Shown here piece after piece: positions 11,024 to 19,293 of a stretch of 64,000 nt of DNA. A program made the position numbers and the translations under genes. The notes under the pieces were generated by a model, which worked only from the letters and a program-made list of their open reading frames with translations, made no database searches and was not told the DNA's origin. Source of the stretch: Parcubacteria group bacterium ADurb.Bin192 (GTDB lineage Bacteria; Patescibacteriota; Patescibacteriia; 2-12-FULL-60-25); assembly GCA_002070095.1 (NCBI GenBank), contig MWCR01000001.1:62001-126000 (forward strand). The letters run 5' to 3'. Position 1 is the first letter of the stretch, and the number at the start of each line of letters is the position of its first letter.

Positions 11024-11209
11024 TCACGGCTTGTCCGGCTTCTTGACCAGACCCACAAGGGTCAAGCCGATGAAGACCAAGAAGACCAAGCCGAAAATGG
11101 CGTAGCCGATCCAGCCCAAGGGCTCACCTTCGTAATGAGCCCCTCCGTCAGCCCAGGCCGGCGACGCGGCCACGGTAACGAGAACCAACGTCAACTTGTT
11201 GATCTTCAC
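11024..11209 (-). CDS. small membrane protein (61 aa) overlapping the CHAP gene
   Basis: The GTG at 11207-11209 is chosen because AGGAGGAGG lies 5-7 nt upstream and the GTG overlaps the TGA of the CHAP gene (GTGA), implying coupling. The product starts VKINKLTLVLVTVAASPAWA, a probable signal peptide ending in AWA. One membrane helix follows (GYAIFGLVFLVFIGLTLVGL) with a KKPDKP tail. No family is recognised. Co-translation suggests it partners the CHAP hydrolase, perhaps as an anchor or holin-like helper; this is inference only. Confidence 0.7.
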   Translation of the reverse strand: MKINKLTLVLVTVAASPAWADGGAHYEGEPLGWIGYAIFGLVFLVFIGLTLVGLVKKPDKP

Positions 11210-12675
11210 GGCATCCTCCTCCTGACCCAACCCACACACGGCAGATTGGGGTTGAGCGGCTGAACGCGCCAGCGCCCGGCCGCGCTTTCCAGCCGCAGAC
11301 ACCGGACCCACTCCGGTGAATTTTGCTGGACAATGCACACCTTGTCACTCGCTACCTCTGAGACCACGGCCACATGGCCGGGATCTTTGCCCACACCGTC
11401 CGGATCAAAGACTACAACATCCCCAACTTCCGGATGGCTGGTGGAACCGTTAGCCATGGGAATCAAACCCTTGGCACGGGCATCGTAGAAGTAAGAATCC
11501 GCATTACCCGTACGCGTCAGATTACGGTGCCCCAAGCTAACCAGATAACGATTCACAAACTCGACACACTGAAACTCTAAGCCGTAATTACCCCGTCGGC
11601 TCTCATCAACGTGCCGTCGGACGGGTACACCTTGGTAGAAACCCAAGACCTGACCGCGCCAGTTCGTGTCCTTGGCATACCCCACAGGTACAACGCCGCC
11701 CTCCAGATTAAGGACTCGCGGAAACTGCTCCGCGTCCCCAAAATAATACACCAAGGCGGTGTCGATGAAGTACTCCAAGCGTTCGCTCCAAGGGAAGTAA
11801 TTCAGGTAAGGCAGAAGATCAGCATAAGGCCGTTGGGGACCGTAAGCCAAAACCTTGGCGCTGGAGTTATCCAACACCGTATTCCTGACCTCCCAAATGT
11901 AGAGCAGATCAAAAGCCACGGGCATGGTCTCGCCCAGATCATCGATCCTGAAGGGACTTTGGTCGGCGGCGAAACGCGGGTCATGAAACATGTGGTACCC
12001 CCACCAAGTGCCGTCAACCTTGCCCAGGAGCAGCATCAAGTGAGAGTTCCAGTCCCAACCCTCTTCCAGCATGTCAGAGTCCACGCGCGTACCCGTGTAG
12101 CGGTAACCAATCACATAGATCCGGTCCATCAGCGGCCGGCTCTTGTCTTGGTTCACGCCCCTCAATATCTTGGTCAAGCTGAAACCGCGATCATATTTCT
12201 CGATCAAGCGCCCCTCTTTGACCTCAAAGTCCGTATGCCTGTCGTAAACCAAATTCACGCCATCCGCGTTTACTTTGGAAAACAACCAAGCCGGAGACAT
12301 GTTGAGCAAGGGTTCGCCCACCAAGAAATTGACGGCATTGATGATGTTGGCCGCGCACACGGCATCGTCCCAGGCACTTTGAGGTACAAAAGACGGCGCC
12401 CCGACCTCACGGTACTTGACCATACCTTCCATGAGTCCGCGGGTTTCCGATTGCAAACGCCGTGTTCCAGGCGTCTTGTCGCTCCACTCATTCTGCGTGG
12501 CACGCTTGCCCAGATAATAGCCAGAACACAGTAAACCGCCAGGCAAAATAAATACCATAAGTGCCAAAACCGAGACTGCTCTGCGCGGGCCCATTTTCTT
12601 AGCAAGTTCAGCCAGCCAATCCCAAGCGCGCAATGCATTGCCGGTCGCGCAGACAAGCAACGGATTGATCTTCAT
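11206..12675 (-). CDS. membrane-anchored CHAP-domain peptidase/amidase (489 aa)
   Basis: The ATG at 12675 is preceded by GGGAGGATGAT and a promoter at 12725-12753. The frame stays open further upstream, but a terminator lies there, so that extension is rejected. One membrane segment (about residues 33-53) is followed by a large uncharacterised extracellular part. A C-terminal CHAP domain has the catalytic Cys in GLEFQCVEFVNRYL (near 369) and His in DPGHVAVVSEV (near 433). CHAP enzymes cleave peptidoglycan cross-bridges or glutathionylspermidine-type amides; a cell-wall role is likely. The N-terminal domain (residues 60-340) matches nothing I recognise. G+C-richer orphan class. Confidence 0.8.
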   Translation of the reverse strand: MKINPLLVCATGNALRAWDWLAELAKKMGPRRAVSVLALMVFILPGGLLCSGYYLGKRATQNEWSDKTPGTRRLQSETRGLMEGMVKYREVGAPSFVPQSAWDDAVCAANIINAVNFLVGEPLLNMSPAWLFSKVNADGVNLVYDRHTDFEVKEGRLIEKYDRGFSLTKILRGVNQDKSRPLMDRIYVIGYRYTGTRVDSDMLEEGWDWNSHLMLLLGKVDGTWWGYHMFHDPRFAADQSPFRIDDLGETMPVAFDLLYIWEVRNTVLDNSSAKVLAYGPQRPYADLLPYLNYFPWSERLEYFIDTALVYYFGDAEQFPRVLNLEGGVVPVGYAKDTNWRGQVLGFYQGVPVRRHVDESRRGNYGLEFQCVEFVNRYLVSLGHRNLTRTGNADSYFYDARAKGLIPMANGSTSHPEVGDVVVFDPDGVGKDPGHVAVVSEVASDKVCIVQQNSPEWVRCLRLESAAGRWRVQPLNPNLPCVGWVRRRMP

Positions 12676-12724
12676 ATCATCCTCCCGGTTTTCGAGGTCC
12701 ATCCCACTCAGGCGGGAATGGGTC

Positions 12725-12753
12725 AAAATACTAAAAATTAACCTTTTTGTCAA
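12725..12753 (-). promoter_or_regulatory. promoter of the CHAP gene
   Basis: On the minus strand TTGACA (12748-12753), a 17-nt spacer and TATTTT (12725-12730), located after an upstream terminator. Confidence 0.65.
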
Positions 12754-12765
12754 GGCTACGGGAAT

Positions 12766-12836
12766 AAAAAAAACCGCGTACAAGCTGTTTCCGATGAAAC
12801 CGGGTGGGGTTTTGATCAATGAAACAGGAAACGCGG
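12766..12836 (-). terminator. long-stem terminator upstream of the CHAP promoter
   Basis: On the minus strand CCGCGT pairs with ACGCGG and, inside, CCTGTTTC pairs with GAAACAG (with a mismatch). A T-run follows. It separates the upstream transcript from the CHAP gene. Confidence 0.6.
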
Positions 12837-13051
12837 AGTGCCCGCGCAACGTGGAGGTATTGGTACGGCTTTTGGCCGGCTCCCTCAAAAAACGCTGCGG
12901 GGAAAAAAGGTGGGACGTCACTGGCCGGGGACAGCGGTAGACCAGGCGTCCCATGAGGGAGATCTCGCAGTCGAATCGTTGGCGCGGTAAGGCCACGAGA
13001 GCTCCCGTAAGATCACCGGTTGGAGAGAGAGGAGAAAAACCGGTGATACTC
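12766..13051 (-). ncRNA. candidate structured RNA of about 285 nt
   Basis: A complete transcription unit without a convincing protein: promoter at 13058-13086, a strong ATCACCGGTT/AACCGGTGAT hairpin at 13012-13047 near the predicted 5' end, a further pairing of GGGACG with CGTCCC (about 12911-12953), and a terminator at 12766-12836. No start codon inside has a Shine-Dalgarno site. It is G+C-rich. No RNA family is recognised. Confidence 0.4.
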
Positions 13052-13057
13052 AATTCA

Positions 13058-13086
13058 ATGCTAACCACACCCTCGTCTTTTGTCAA
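13058..13086 (-). promoter_or_regulatory. promoter of the candidate RNA
   Basis: On the minus strand TTGACA (13081-13086), a 17-nt spacer and TAGCAT (13058-13063). Confidence 0.55.
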
Positions 13087-13117
13087 GATGAGCGGGCCGA
13101 GAAGTCTTAAGAAATTT

Positions 13118-13777
13118 TTATTCGTCCGTACCGGTTAATTTAAAAAATGGTTCTTGAGAGCCGCTAACGGGCTTGACCTTTCTTCTCTTCGCCTCCTGAT
13201 CCAAGTATTCAAATATTTTACTTTCAACTTCATTGATAGACGCCAAATCAGGCGACTTATCTTCGGCCATTAAATCAACCACATAAGTATCAACCATGTC
13301 TTTTAATTTTTGTTCAAATATAGATCTGAACATGGATGCTAATATATATTTATTTTGAGGCAGATTTTGAATATAATCCGAGATCCAAGCCTGTATGTTT
13401 TCAGCGCTTTCATTGGTCATGATGCCGTCAGCTAATTTTACAAGCGCTGCTTGCCTGTCTTTTTCTATTTGAGCTTCGGATTCTTCTTCCTTTGGCCAAA
13501 CTTCACGATCCTGACCGCGTTCTCTTTCGGAACCGATTTTTAAAGCCTCCAACTCTATCTGCTTTCTGATTTCAGCCTGCCTGGCAAGAGCTTCGGAAGC
13601 GGCCTGCCATTCAGCTTCATCTAAGTTTAATGCCGCTTGTTCCAAGCCCGTGTCTTCGGCAAATGGTTCATCCAAATCAAAGTCGGGCAACGGTTTTTCC
13701 GGTTTATTCTTGGATGGCTGATCGCCCCCGTTTTCACTGAACGGTTCGTCTAATTTTTCGAATGATGACTTCGGCAT
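13118..13777 (-). CDS. hypothetical acidic helical protein (219 aa)
   Basis: Starts MPKSSFEKLDEPFSENGG. The first 60 residues are acidic and Pro-rich, with two DEPF(S/A)E repeats. Residues 70-130 are strongly charged and probably coiled coil (ALARQAEIRKQIELEALK). The C-terminal part is helical. No signal or membrane segment. The ATG at 13777 is preferred over one 30 nt upstream because a promoter (TTGTCA at 13809-13814, 17-nt spacer, TATGCT at 13786-13791) leaves only 8 nt before it, predicting leaderless mRNA. Similar acidic DEPF-type proteins recur nearby at 28947-30057. Function unknown. Confidence 0.65.
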   Translation of the reverse strand: MPKSSFEKLDEPFSENGGDQPSKNKPEKPLPDFDLDEPFAEDTGLEQAALNLDEAEWQAASEALARQAEIRKQIELEALKIGSERERGQDREVWPKEEESEAQIEKDRQAALVKLADGIMTNESAENIQAWISDYIQNLPQNKYILASMFRSIFEQKLKDMVDTYVVDLMAEDKSPDLASINEVESKIFEYLDQEAKRRKVKPVSGSQEPFFKLTGTDE

Positions 13778-13822
13778 ATGAGCCAAGCATAACCCGCCAA
13801 ACAGCAAATGACAAACCTTAAG

Positions 13823-15367
13823 CTAATCCTTGAGACTGTCCATGGCGGCGGAGGCTCTTATGTGCGAAAGAGATAAAGTCCGCCAATTTTTTCGAATTTT
13901 TTCATTAACCGCCTCTTTTTTGCTTAACAACAACTTGTAATAATATTCTCTTTGAAGCTCCCAAACAACACTGTGCTCCGCAAAATCAGCTGTCGGCCAA
14001 GGCGTTTGAACCAAAGGCGCGATTTCAGGGATGGCATCTTCTGACAGACGATTCAAATAATCCGGATCAAAAACATTGGTTTGTCCGGACAAAAAGCGAT
14101 CAATATTATACCTGGCCACCAAAGCCTCACTATTGACCAGCAGGGCCGAAGAGCTGACCAGCAAGACAGCAATAAATATAACCTTGGCAGTCAAATGATA
14201 GACATATTGTTTCAAGCCGGCCACAAAAACCATCAACAAAACAACGGCAATCAAAATAATACAAAAAGCGGCCCACCATCTTTGGACTGACAGGCCATAA
14301 ACCATCACGTAGATAAACAGGCGATGCAGAGCCGATACGATTATGATGCCGGTCTGAACTATTAAGGCCAAAGTAAAAAATCTGGTCAGCCGAAGTTTTA
14401 AGCCGGACAGATAATAAATGGCCGACACGATGGCCAGGACCATACCCGAGGCCAACAATAACTCAAAAAAACCATGCCGGGCGTAATCCGCGTAGGTCAA
14501 ACCTTGAGACAAGACATAATCTTGTCCGCCAAAAAAATACGCCAACTGGAAGATTACAAATACAAAAAATAAGATGTTTAATGAACTCAAAAAAGTCACG
14601 TAAACCGTTTGAGCGAAAGGATTGACGACTGCGTCTTGCGGTTCATGAACCCGGTCTTTTGATTGGCGTAAAAGCATGGTGGCGCCGGACGCAAAAAAGA
14701 AAATCAGGACCACGAAATCCCTGATTAATTTAAAGATATATTCACCGAACTGCGCGTCATTGAATATATGCTTAAAGTAGTTGGCAAAAACCACATCAGC
14801 CGAAACAAAAACCACAAAAAACAAGAGTACAAACGGCAGAGCTATAAACAGACCCAAAAAGACGGAACCCAGGCGATGATCATGTTTAAAGCGCGACAAA
14901 GCCCTGCCCAATGAGCCAAAAGGCCAAATAGTGTCTTTAAACAATTTAAAGGGCCAAAAAGTAACTAAATCACTGAAGCCTATAGGCGCATTGCATGCCC
15001 AATAAGCGTAAAAAACCAAAGAAACAAAGACTATCAACAAAGAAAGTCCCCTGACCACCGAACCGGCATACAGTAAATTAGCTACCGAAGATATAACTAC
15101 GGGCGCCAGAAACCAATAAGCCCATTTATTTTTCATTGGACGCTCCAAACGAGCGATATACGTGATGCCATAACTCAAACTCAGGACAAAAACAAAAAAG
15201 GCCAAGCCGTAAAAACCGTTGGCCGGCAATACGTGAAAAATAACGGTCAGTATCAATGAGATAACAAGTATCTTCGTAAATTGATCACGCTTATTTTTTT
15301 CACCGTGATCTTCTGTTGAATTTTGCATATCAAATGATAAAACCGGTTTAACCGGCGCGCATGACAC
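13823..15367 (-). CDS. DUF4173/DUF4153-type polytopic membrane protein (514 aa)
   Basis: About ten to twelve hydrophobic segments from residue 30 to 415, then a soluble C-terminal tail. The signature region TYADYARHGFFELLLASGM and the later VNSEALVARYNIDR match the DUF4173 family, whose biochemical role is not established. ATG at 15367 (weak AGGGTG upstream) or an internal Met 13 residues later could be the start. The gene lies between a DUF4230 protein and an acidic protein on the same strand, but neighbours appear to have their own promoters. Confidence 0.7.
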   Translation of the reverse strand: MSCAPVKPVLSFDMQNSTEDHGEKNKRDQFTKILVISLILTVIFHVLPANGFYGLAFFVFVLSLSYGITYIARLERPMKNKWAYWFLAPVVISSVANLLYAGSVVRGLSLLIVFVSLVFYAYWACNAPIGFSDLVTFWPFKLFKDTIWPFGSLGRALSRFKHDHRLGSVFLGLFIALPFVLLFFVVFVSADVVFANYFKHIFNDAQFGEYIFKLIRDFVVLIFFFASGATMLLRQSKDRVHEPQDAVVNPFAQTVYVTFLSSLNILFFVFVIFQLAYFFGGQDYVLSQGLTYADYARHGFFELLLASGMVLAIVSAIYYLSGLKLRLTRFFTLALIVQTGIIIVSALHRLFIYVMVYGLSVQRWWAAFCIILIAVVLLMVFVAGLKQYVYHLTAKVIFIAVLLVSSSALLVNSEALVARYNIDRFLSGQTNVFDPDYLNRLSEDAIPEIAPLVQTPWPTADFAEHSVVWELQREYYYKLLLSKKEAVNEKIRKNWRTLSLSHIRASAAMDSLKD

Positions 15368-15382
15368 CCTGAATTTAAACGG

Positions 15383-15982
15383 CTACTTTTTTACTTGAAC
15401 TTCCACCGTTTTATCCCGCGCCACATAGCCGACCAAACGCGCGACCTCTTCTTTAGCCGAGTTGGTGGCACGATCTATAAACTCCGGTCGCAGGGCAGCT
15501 TGTTCAGCCGCTTTGGTCAATTCAGCTTGAGCTTCATTATAACCCTCTTCGTTTTCCAATAAGCGTTTTAAAATTCCTTGCGTGTTTTTAACATCCAGCG
15601 GACCAATTAAACGCACGTTAAAAACCTTTGCTTGAGGTATTTTGACGATAATTTTGTCGTTTTCAACTAAAACATCTTCGAACGTTACCCGGCTTAAATC
15701 AATACCCAAATTCGCTTCCATGGTTCCGCGCGCTGTGATGGTCTGACCGAAGAAAAAATCTTTAAACGCACTGCCCGATGTTTTTTCGATAGTCACGGGT
15801 TCGTCGAAAATATAAGTCTGCGTAACCAAAAAGCCTTGATCCCGCAAAGCGGTTAAGATGACTTGGGCGGTCACCACCGTCTTATCCGATGGCGGTTTTA
15901 ATAAAAAATAACCGGCCACAGCACCGGCCGCAAAAAAAATGGCTAAAAAAATGATGCTCAATGCAATTTTTAAAGGTTTCAT
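15383..15982 (-). CDS. DUF4230 membrane-anchored protein (199 aa)
   Basis: An N-terminal membrane segment (residues 6-28, IALSIIFLAIFFAAGAVAGY) is followed by a beta-rich extracellular domain with YIFDEPVTIEKTSG, AKVFNVRLIGPLDV and a final helical AARPEF-like region ending in VARLVGYVARDKTVEVQVKK, as in DUF4230. No enzymatic function is known. Start chosen at ATG 15982: a promoter (TTGCCA at 16015-16020, 17-nt spacer, TATCTT at 15992-15997) lies 9 nt upstream and predicts a leaderless transcript. An upstream in-frame start would lie on top of the promoter. Confidence 0.75.
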   Translation of the reverse strand: MKPLKIALSIIFLAIFFAAGAVAGYFLLKPPSDKTVVTAQVILTALRDQGFLVTQTYIFDEPVTIEKTSGSAFKDFFFGQTITARGTMEANLGIDLSRVTFEDVLVENDKIIVKIPQAKVFNVRLIGPLDVKNTQGILKRLLENEEGYNEAQAELTKAAEQAALRPEFIDRATNSAKEEVARLVGYVARDKTVEVQVKK

Positions 15983-16088
15983 AATATTATTAAGATACTT
16001 GAGACATGACGGGATGGCAAATACGAATAAACGGAACGCGCGTATAACAGAAGCCAAATGTTTGTCTTGATTGTAATATTAATAAATA

Positions 16089-16637
16089 TCAATCTTCATC
16101 CCTAAGAATAGCCCTGATATCCTGAATGTCCACCTGTTTTTCATAGTCTTTGCCTCTTTCACTGAAAACCGCTTTGGCAAAACCATTGCCATATACCTCC
16201 CTAATCGTGGCCCGGCTTCGCCAGCCGTGACTGCGCGGGATAAAAACCTCTCTATCCAAATAAGACTCCCGGGCTCTTTTAACGGCTTCGACGTCCGTCG
16301 CAACAGAACCGTCATCTTGGATGGTTTGAGATTTTGACAATTGCTTCTTACTCCTCAACTCTTCTATCTGATCTTGGGAAGGAATCAGCAAACCGTCACG
16401 TGGGACAACCACGTCTATCAGGTGAGAATACAAAAAATTTCCAATAACACTACGCCCGTCGTCGGAAACGGCGTACGCTTGAAAATAATCTTCCATGTCA
16501 TTAACCATGCCATCCGGATGCAATTTATGTTTAAAAACCACGTTTTCCGGTACAACAAAAACATGTCTACCCACCTCACGATGCGGTGGCAATTCAAAAT
16601 CGAACCTTTCGCTGTTAACCCCTGGTTTTTCGTGCAT
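16089..16637 (-). CDS. hypothetical protein (182 aa)
   Basis: Soluble, no signal or membrane segment. Beta-rich first half (GRHVFVVPENVVFKHKL), helical linker around residues 88-125, and a C-terminal part with REVFIPRSHGWRSRATIREV. No family is recognised. A possible promoter TTGCAT/TAACTA (16-nt spacer) ends 5 nt before the ATG, consistent with leaderless translation. Confidence 0.6.
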   Translation of the reverse strand: MHEKPGVNSERFDFELPPHREVGRHVFVVPENVVFKHKLHPDGMVNDMEDYFQAYAVSDDGRSVIGNFLYSHLIDVVVPRDGLLIPSQDQIEELRSKKQLSKSQTIQDDGSVATDVEAVKRARESYLDREVFIPRSHGWRSRATIREVYGNGFAKAVFSERGKDYEKQVDIQDIRAILRDED

Positions 16638-16690
16638 AATGTTAGTTATCTTAAATATTATTTAATGCAATTATATCATCAAGCCTCAAT

Positions 16691-16720
16691 AAAAACACAA
16701 ATCCCCCTATGAAGGGGGAT
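16691..16720 (-). terminator. terminator of the tRNA-Leu transcript
   Basis: On the minus strand ATCCCCC-TTCAT-AGGGGGAT followed by TTGTGTTTTTATT. Confidence 0.8.
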
Positions 16721-16763
16721 GTCCTACTCCGCTAACCCAAATTTGCATAAAGCTTCGAAGGAC

Positions 16764-16814
16764 ACTCCCCATAGCTCCACTTAGCGCTATGCGCGTCGTG
16801 GAGCGACGGGGAGT
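16764..16814 (-). other. large hairpin immediately 3' of tRNA-Leu
   Basis: On the minus strand ACTCCCC and GGGGAGT pair, with inner GCTCCAC/GTGGAGC. The first base of the stem is the last A of the encoded CCA tail. It could guide 3' processing. Confidence 0.6.
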
Positions 16815-16900
16815 GGTGGGCCCGGTGGGAGTTGAACCCACAAGCTCTTTCGAGCGACGGATTTTAAGTCCGTTGCGTCTACCAGTTCCGCCACGAGCCC
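16814..16900 (-). tRNA. tRNA-Leu (anticodon TAA)
   Basis: A class II tRNA with long variable arm. Acceptor GGGCTCG/CGGGCCC, anticodon stem ACGGA/TCCGT with loop CTTAAAA (anticodon TAA), T-arm GGGTTCAACTCCC. CCA is encoded in the DNA. Confidence 0.95.
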
Positions 16901-16961
16901 AAACTTAAATACACTTAAAGTGTATGCGAATATTAGCTTATGATTTTATTTTTGGCAACCA

Positions 16962-17567
16962 TCAAAACTTACGAATAACAGCCCTAACCACGCCTTGAAT
17001 AATGGGGTCGTAGCAATATATAGGTTTCATGGTTGAATTGGCCGGCTGAAGACGAATACGGTCTCGTTCGCGGTAAAAACGTTTAAGAGTCGCGTAGGCA
17101 TTATCCAATAAAGCAACCACTACATCTCCATTCTTAGGAGAAGGATTGTGCTCCACCACCACATAATCACCGTCAAAAATACCATCTTCGATCATGGACT
17201 GACCTTTGACGCGCAAAACAAATGAGTTGGCTGAATTCGGAGCCAGGTCAACGGGCACGGCCATAGTCTCCCTTTCTTCGATAGCTTCTATGGGCTGACC
17301 GGCGGTAATCAAACCGGCCAAAGGCAGAACCACGCTCTTACCCCAGCGCACTGCTTTGTCCGTGGGTTCCAGCTCACGGGCCGCTCCCCCGCTCTTTAAA
17401 AAACCCCGTGTTCGCAAGGCCTGAATATGAACATGCACGGTGGACGGCGAAGCCAAGGCCAAACCATCGGCTATTTCCCGAAATGAGGGGGCGTAGCTGC
17501 GATCATTAATAAATTGGATGATATAATCCAAAACATCTTTTTGTTTCGGAGTAAGAGGCTGAAGCAT
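16962..17567 (-). CDS. lexA: LexA repressor (SOS regulator)
   Basis: 201 aa. An N-terminal winged helix (LTPKQKDVLDYIIQFINDRS... SFREIADGLALASPSTVHVH) is followed by the S24 autopeptidase: cleavage site Ala-Gly in LITAGQPIEA, catalytic Ser in KGQSMIEDGI and Lys in YATLKRFYRE. RecA-stimulated self-cleavage is expected to induce SOS genes. ATG at 17567 is preferred over a TTG at 17576 because that TTG overlaps the -10 box (17576-17581). The mRNA is predicted to start at or next to the ATG (8-nt gap). An operator in the promoter spacer implies autoregulation. Confidence 0.95.
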   Translation of the reverse strand: MLQPLTPKQKDVLDYIIQFINDRSYAPSFREIADGLALASPSTVHVHIQALRTRGFLKSGGAARELEPTDKAVRWGKSVVLPLAGLITAGQPIEAIEERETMAVPVDLAPNSANSFVLRVKGQSMIEDGIFDGDYVVVEHNPSPKNGDVVVALLDNAYATLKRFYRERDRIRLQPANSTMKPIYCYDPIIQGVVRAVIRKF

Positions 17568-17575
17568 ATAGAACA

Positions 17576-17604
17576 AATATAGAACATTTGTTAACTCGAG
17601 TCAA
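17576..17604 (-). promoter_or_regulatory. lexA promoter with embedded LexA operator
   Basis: On the minus strand TTGACT (17599-17604), a 17-nt spacer and TATATT (17576-17581). The spacer contains TAACAAATGTTC (17582-17593), a half-diverged form of the Gram-positive-type GAAC-N4-GTTC LexA box. Confidence 0.7.
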
Positions 17605-17844
17605 TATGGCTGATATTAGCCAAATTATTAAGCTTTCCACAGACCAAGTTCCAAAAATGTTCTGATAAACAGGCTTTGTTTGCCGGTCATTATCAAAGCT
17701 GTTTACGACTGATTGCCGTCGCTGATAAAAGCGGTAGCCGGACACCTGATAAACCAAGGAAACCTCTAAGCCTTGCTATTATTGCCAATCCGGTGTAGTA
17801 TTCATCGATTAAACATATCCAAATTTATTGGTTCCAAACTATAT

Positions 17845-18372
17845 ATGAGAAATTTTAACAGAGGGGGCGGGTTCGATAGGGATAGATCCGGCGGCTACGG
17901 CGGCCGAGGATCAGGATCCTTTGACAGAGGAGGCTCCAGAGGGGGCAGAGACTTTGATAAACAAATGTTCTCAGCCGTATGCGCGGAATGCGGCAACCGT
18001 TGCCAGGTTCCATTTAAGCCAACCAGCAACAAACCGGTTTATTGCAATGAATGTTTTCACAAGGATGAACATTTTGAAGCCAAGAGACCCAACCGCTTCA
18101 AAGAAGAAGAAAACTTTAAGTACGATGCTCAAGGCGTAAAGTTTGATAAATACAAACAGGAATTCGAGAAGTTGAACTTAAAGCTCGATACTATTATTAA
18201 ATCTTTGGAAAACCGCAAGGATGTCACTCCTTCTAAAAATGAACCCAAAAAAATCGAAGAGGTTTTAAGCGACTTGAATCTGGATATCAGCAAACCAGAA
18301 AAAAAGGCTAAAAAGGATTCCAAAAAAGAAGTTAAAGCCAAACCGGAAAAGAAGGCCAAGAAAACCAAATAA
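17845..18372 (+). CDS. CxxC-x17-CxxC zinc-ribbon, RGG-rich protein (175 aa)
   Basis: Residues 1-30 are Gly/Arg/Ser-rich with RGG-like repeats, often RNA-binding. Residues 37-65 carry a zinc ribbon (AVCAECGNRCQVPF ... KPVYCNECF) of the CxxC-x17-CxxC type widespread in Patescibacteria. A helical segment and a Lys-rich tail (KKAKKDSKKEV) follow. A nucleic-acid-binding role is likely but unproven. The ATG at 17845 is chosen since the RGG region starts there; the frame extends upstream without coding character. Confidence 0.8.
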   Translation: MRNFNRGGGFDRDRSGGYGGRGSGSFDRGGSRGGRDFDKQMFSAVCAECGNRCQVPFKPTSNKPVYCNECFHKDEHFEAKRPNRFKEEENFKYDAQGVKFDKYKQEFEKLNLKLDTIIKSLENRKDVTPSKNEPKKIEEVLSDLNLDISKPEKKAKKDSKKEVKAKPEKKAKKTK

Positions 18373-18436
18373 AAAAACTGGATCCCCGCCTTACCGATGC
18401 TACGATCGGTACAGGTCGCGAGGACGTCAAAAAAGA

Positions 18437-18469
18437 TAGATCGAACTGCTAAAGTCCGGTCTATTTTTT
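18437..18469. terminator. bidirectional terminator between convergent genes
   Basis: TAGATCG pairs with CCGGTCTA (one G·T), flanked by T-runs on both strands. Confidence 0.7.
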
Positions 18470-18998
18470 ATACCTTTCGGCTGTCGTAGGCCCAGTGAAG
18501 CAAAGCCTGACGCTGTTTGGGGCGGCAAGCCAAGTCACGGGGACGGCAATTCTTGGCCACGGCCATCAAATGACGTTTAAGCGCTTTCCATCTTTTAATC
18601 TGTCTTTCATCGTCCGGACAGCGGCGCCCCAAATAATACCGGCAATACCACTGAAACCAGCCATGCGGATCATCTTTATAGATCCAACCTTTCTTCTGCC
18701 AATAAGCAAGAGGCAGACTGGCATTAAGACCAAAAAAATTCAATTCAGCCTGTTTGTTTTGATCTTTGGCAAGTTTAACACTCTTGAACCAGGCCTTGGG
18801 CAGGTCGGACGGTTTAAGGCCCGGGACTCCGATAAAATACGCTCCGCCAAACACACCCAGCTCTAACATCTCGCGCGGAGAAAGTTGAGGTTTGAAATCA
18901 GGGTGAAAATTCTTGCCGGCCGGTTCGGTTAAATAATAGATGTAGGCTTTTTGAAAGTCATCGCTGTATGTTATTTTTCGGGATTGGGATTTGGGCAT
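18468..18998 (-). CDS. conserved hypothetical protein (176 aa)
   Basis: A soluble, Trp/Tyr-rich protein. The pattern DDPHGWFQWYCRYYLGRRCPDD... and the ending RPRDLACRPKQRQALLHWAY resemble an uncharacterised family that I recall from bacteria and fungi; I know no assigned function. Promoter -10 TATACT at 19005-19010 lies 6 nt before the ATG, predicting a leaderless mRNA. Confidence 0.65.
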   Translation of the reverse strand: MPKSQSRKITYSDDFQKAYIYYLTEPAGKNFHPDFKPQLSPREMLELGVFGGAYFIGVPGLKPSDLPKAWFKSVKLAKDQNKQAELNFFGLNASLPLAYWQKKGWIYKDDPHGWFQWYCRYYLGRRCPDDERQIKRWKALKRHLMAVAKNCRPRDLACRPKQRQALLHWAYDSRKV

Positions 18999-19044
18999 AA
19001 TTATAGTATAGTATATACAATCTCATTTGCTTAGTTAAATACTT

Positions 19045-19293
19045 ATGATCACACTTTACATAGCCATCATCATCGCCATCCTATGCGTCATCGGTTTGAT
19101 TTTTTTAACCTCCAAAAACAAAAAAGGGCAAAGGCGCTTATCTCAATTGGCGGCCATGTCACTAATCTCCATCTTGGCCGGCATTGCCATGGGTGAAAGC
19201 AATCTCATCGGCTACAGTCTGATCTTTATCGGAGTGGTTATTGCCATAACCGATATCATGATAAAAGAGCATTTCAACCGGCATGGCAAATAA
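19045..19293 (+). CDS. small two-helix membrane protein (82 aa)
   Basis: Hydrophobic segments at residues 2-22 and 36-70 (the latter possibly two helices), separated by a basic loop (SKNKKGQRRLS). No family is recognised. Its end overlaps the start of the downstream TPR protein by 11 nt, so the two are probably co-translated. Confidence 0.6.
   Translation: MITLYIAIIIAILCVIGLIFLTSKNKKGQRRLSQLAAMSLISILAGIAMGESNLIGYSLIFIGVVIAITDIMIKEHFNRHGK

Noticed and set aside
12676-13086. N-terminal extension of the CHAP protein by up to 137 residues
   Set aside because: The interval contains a terminator, a second promoter and a strong SD before the internal ATG at 12675.
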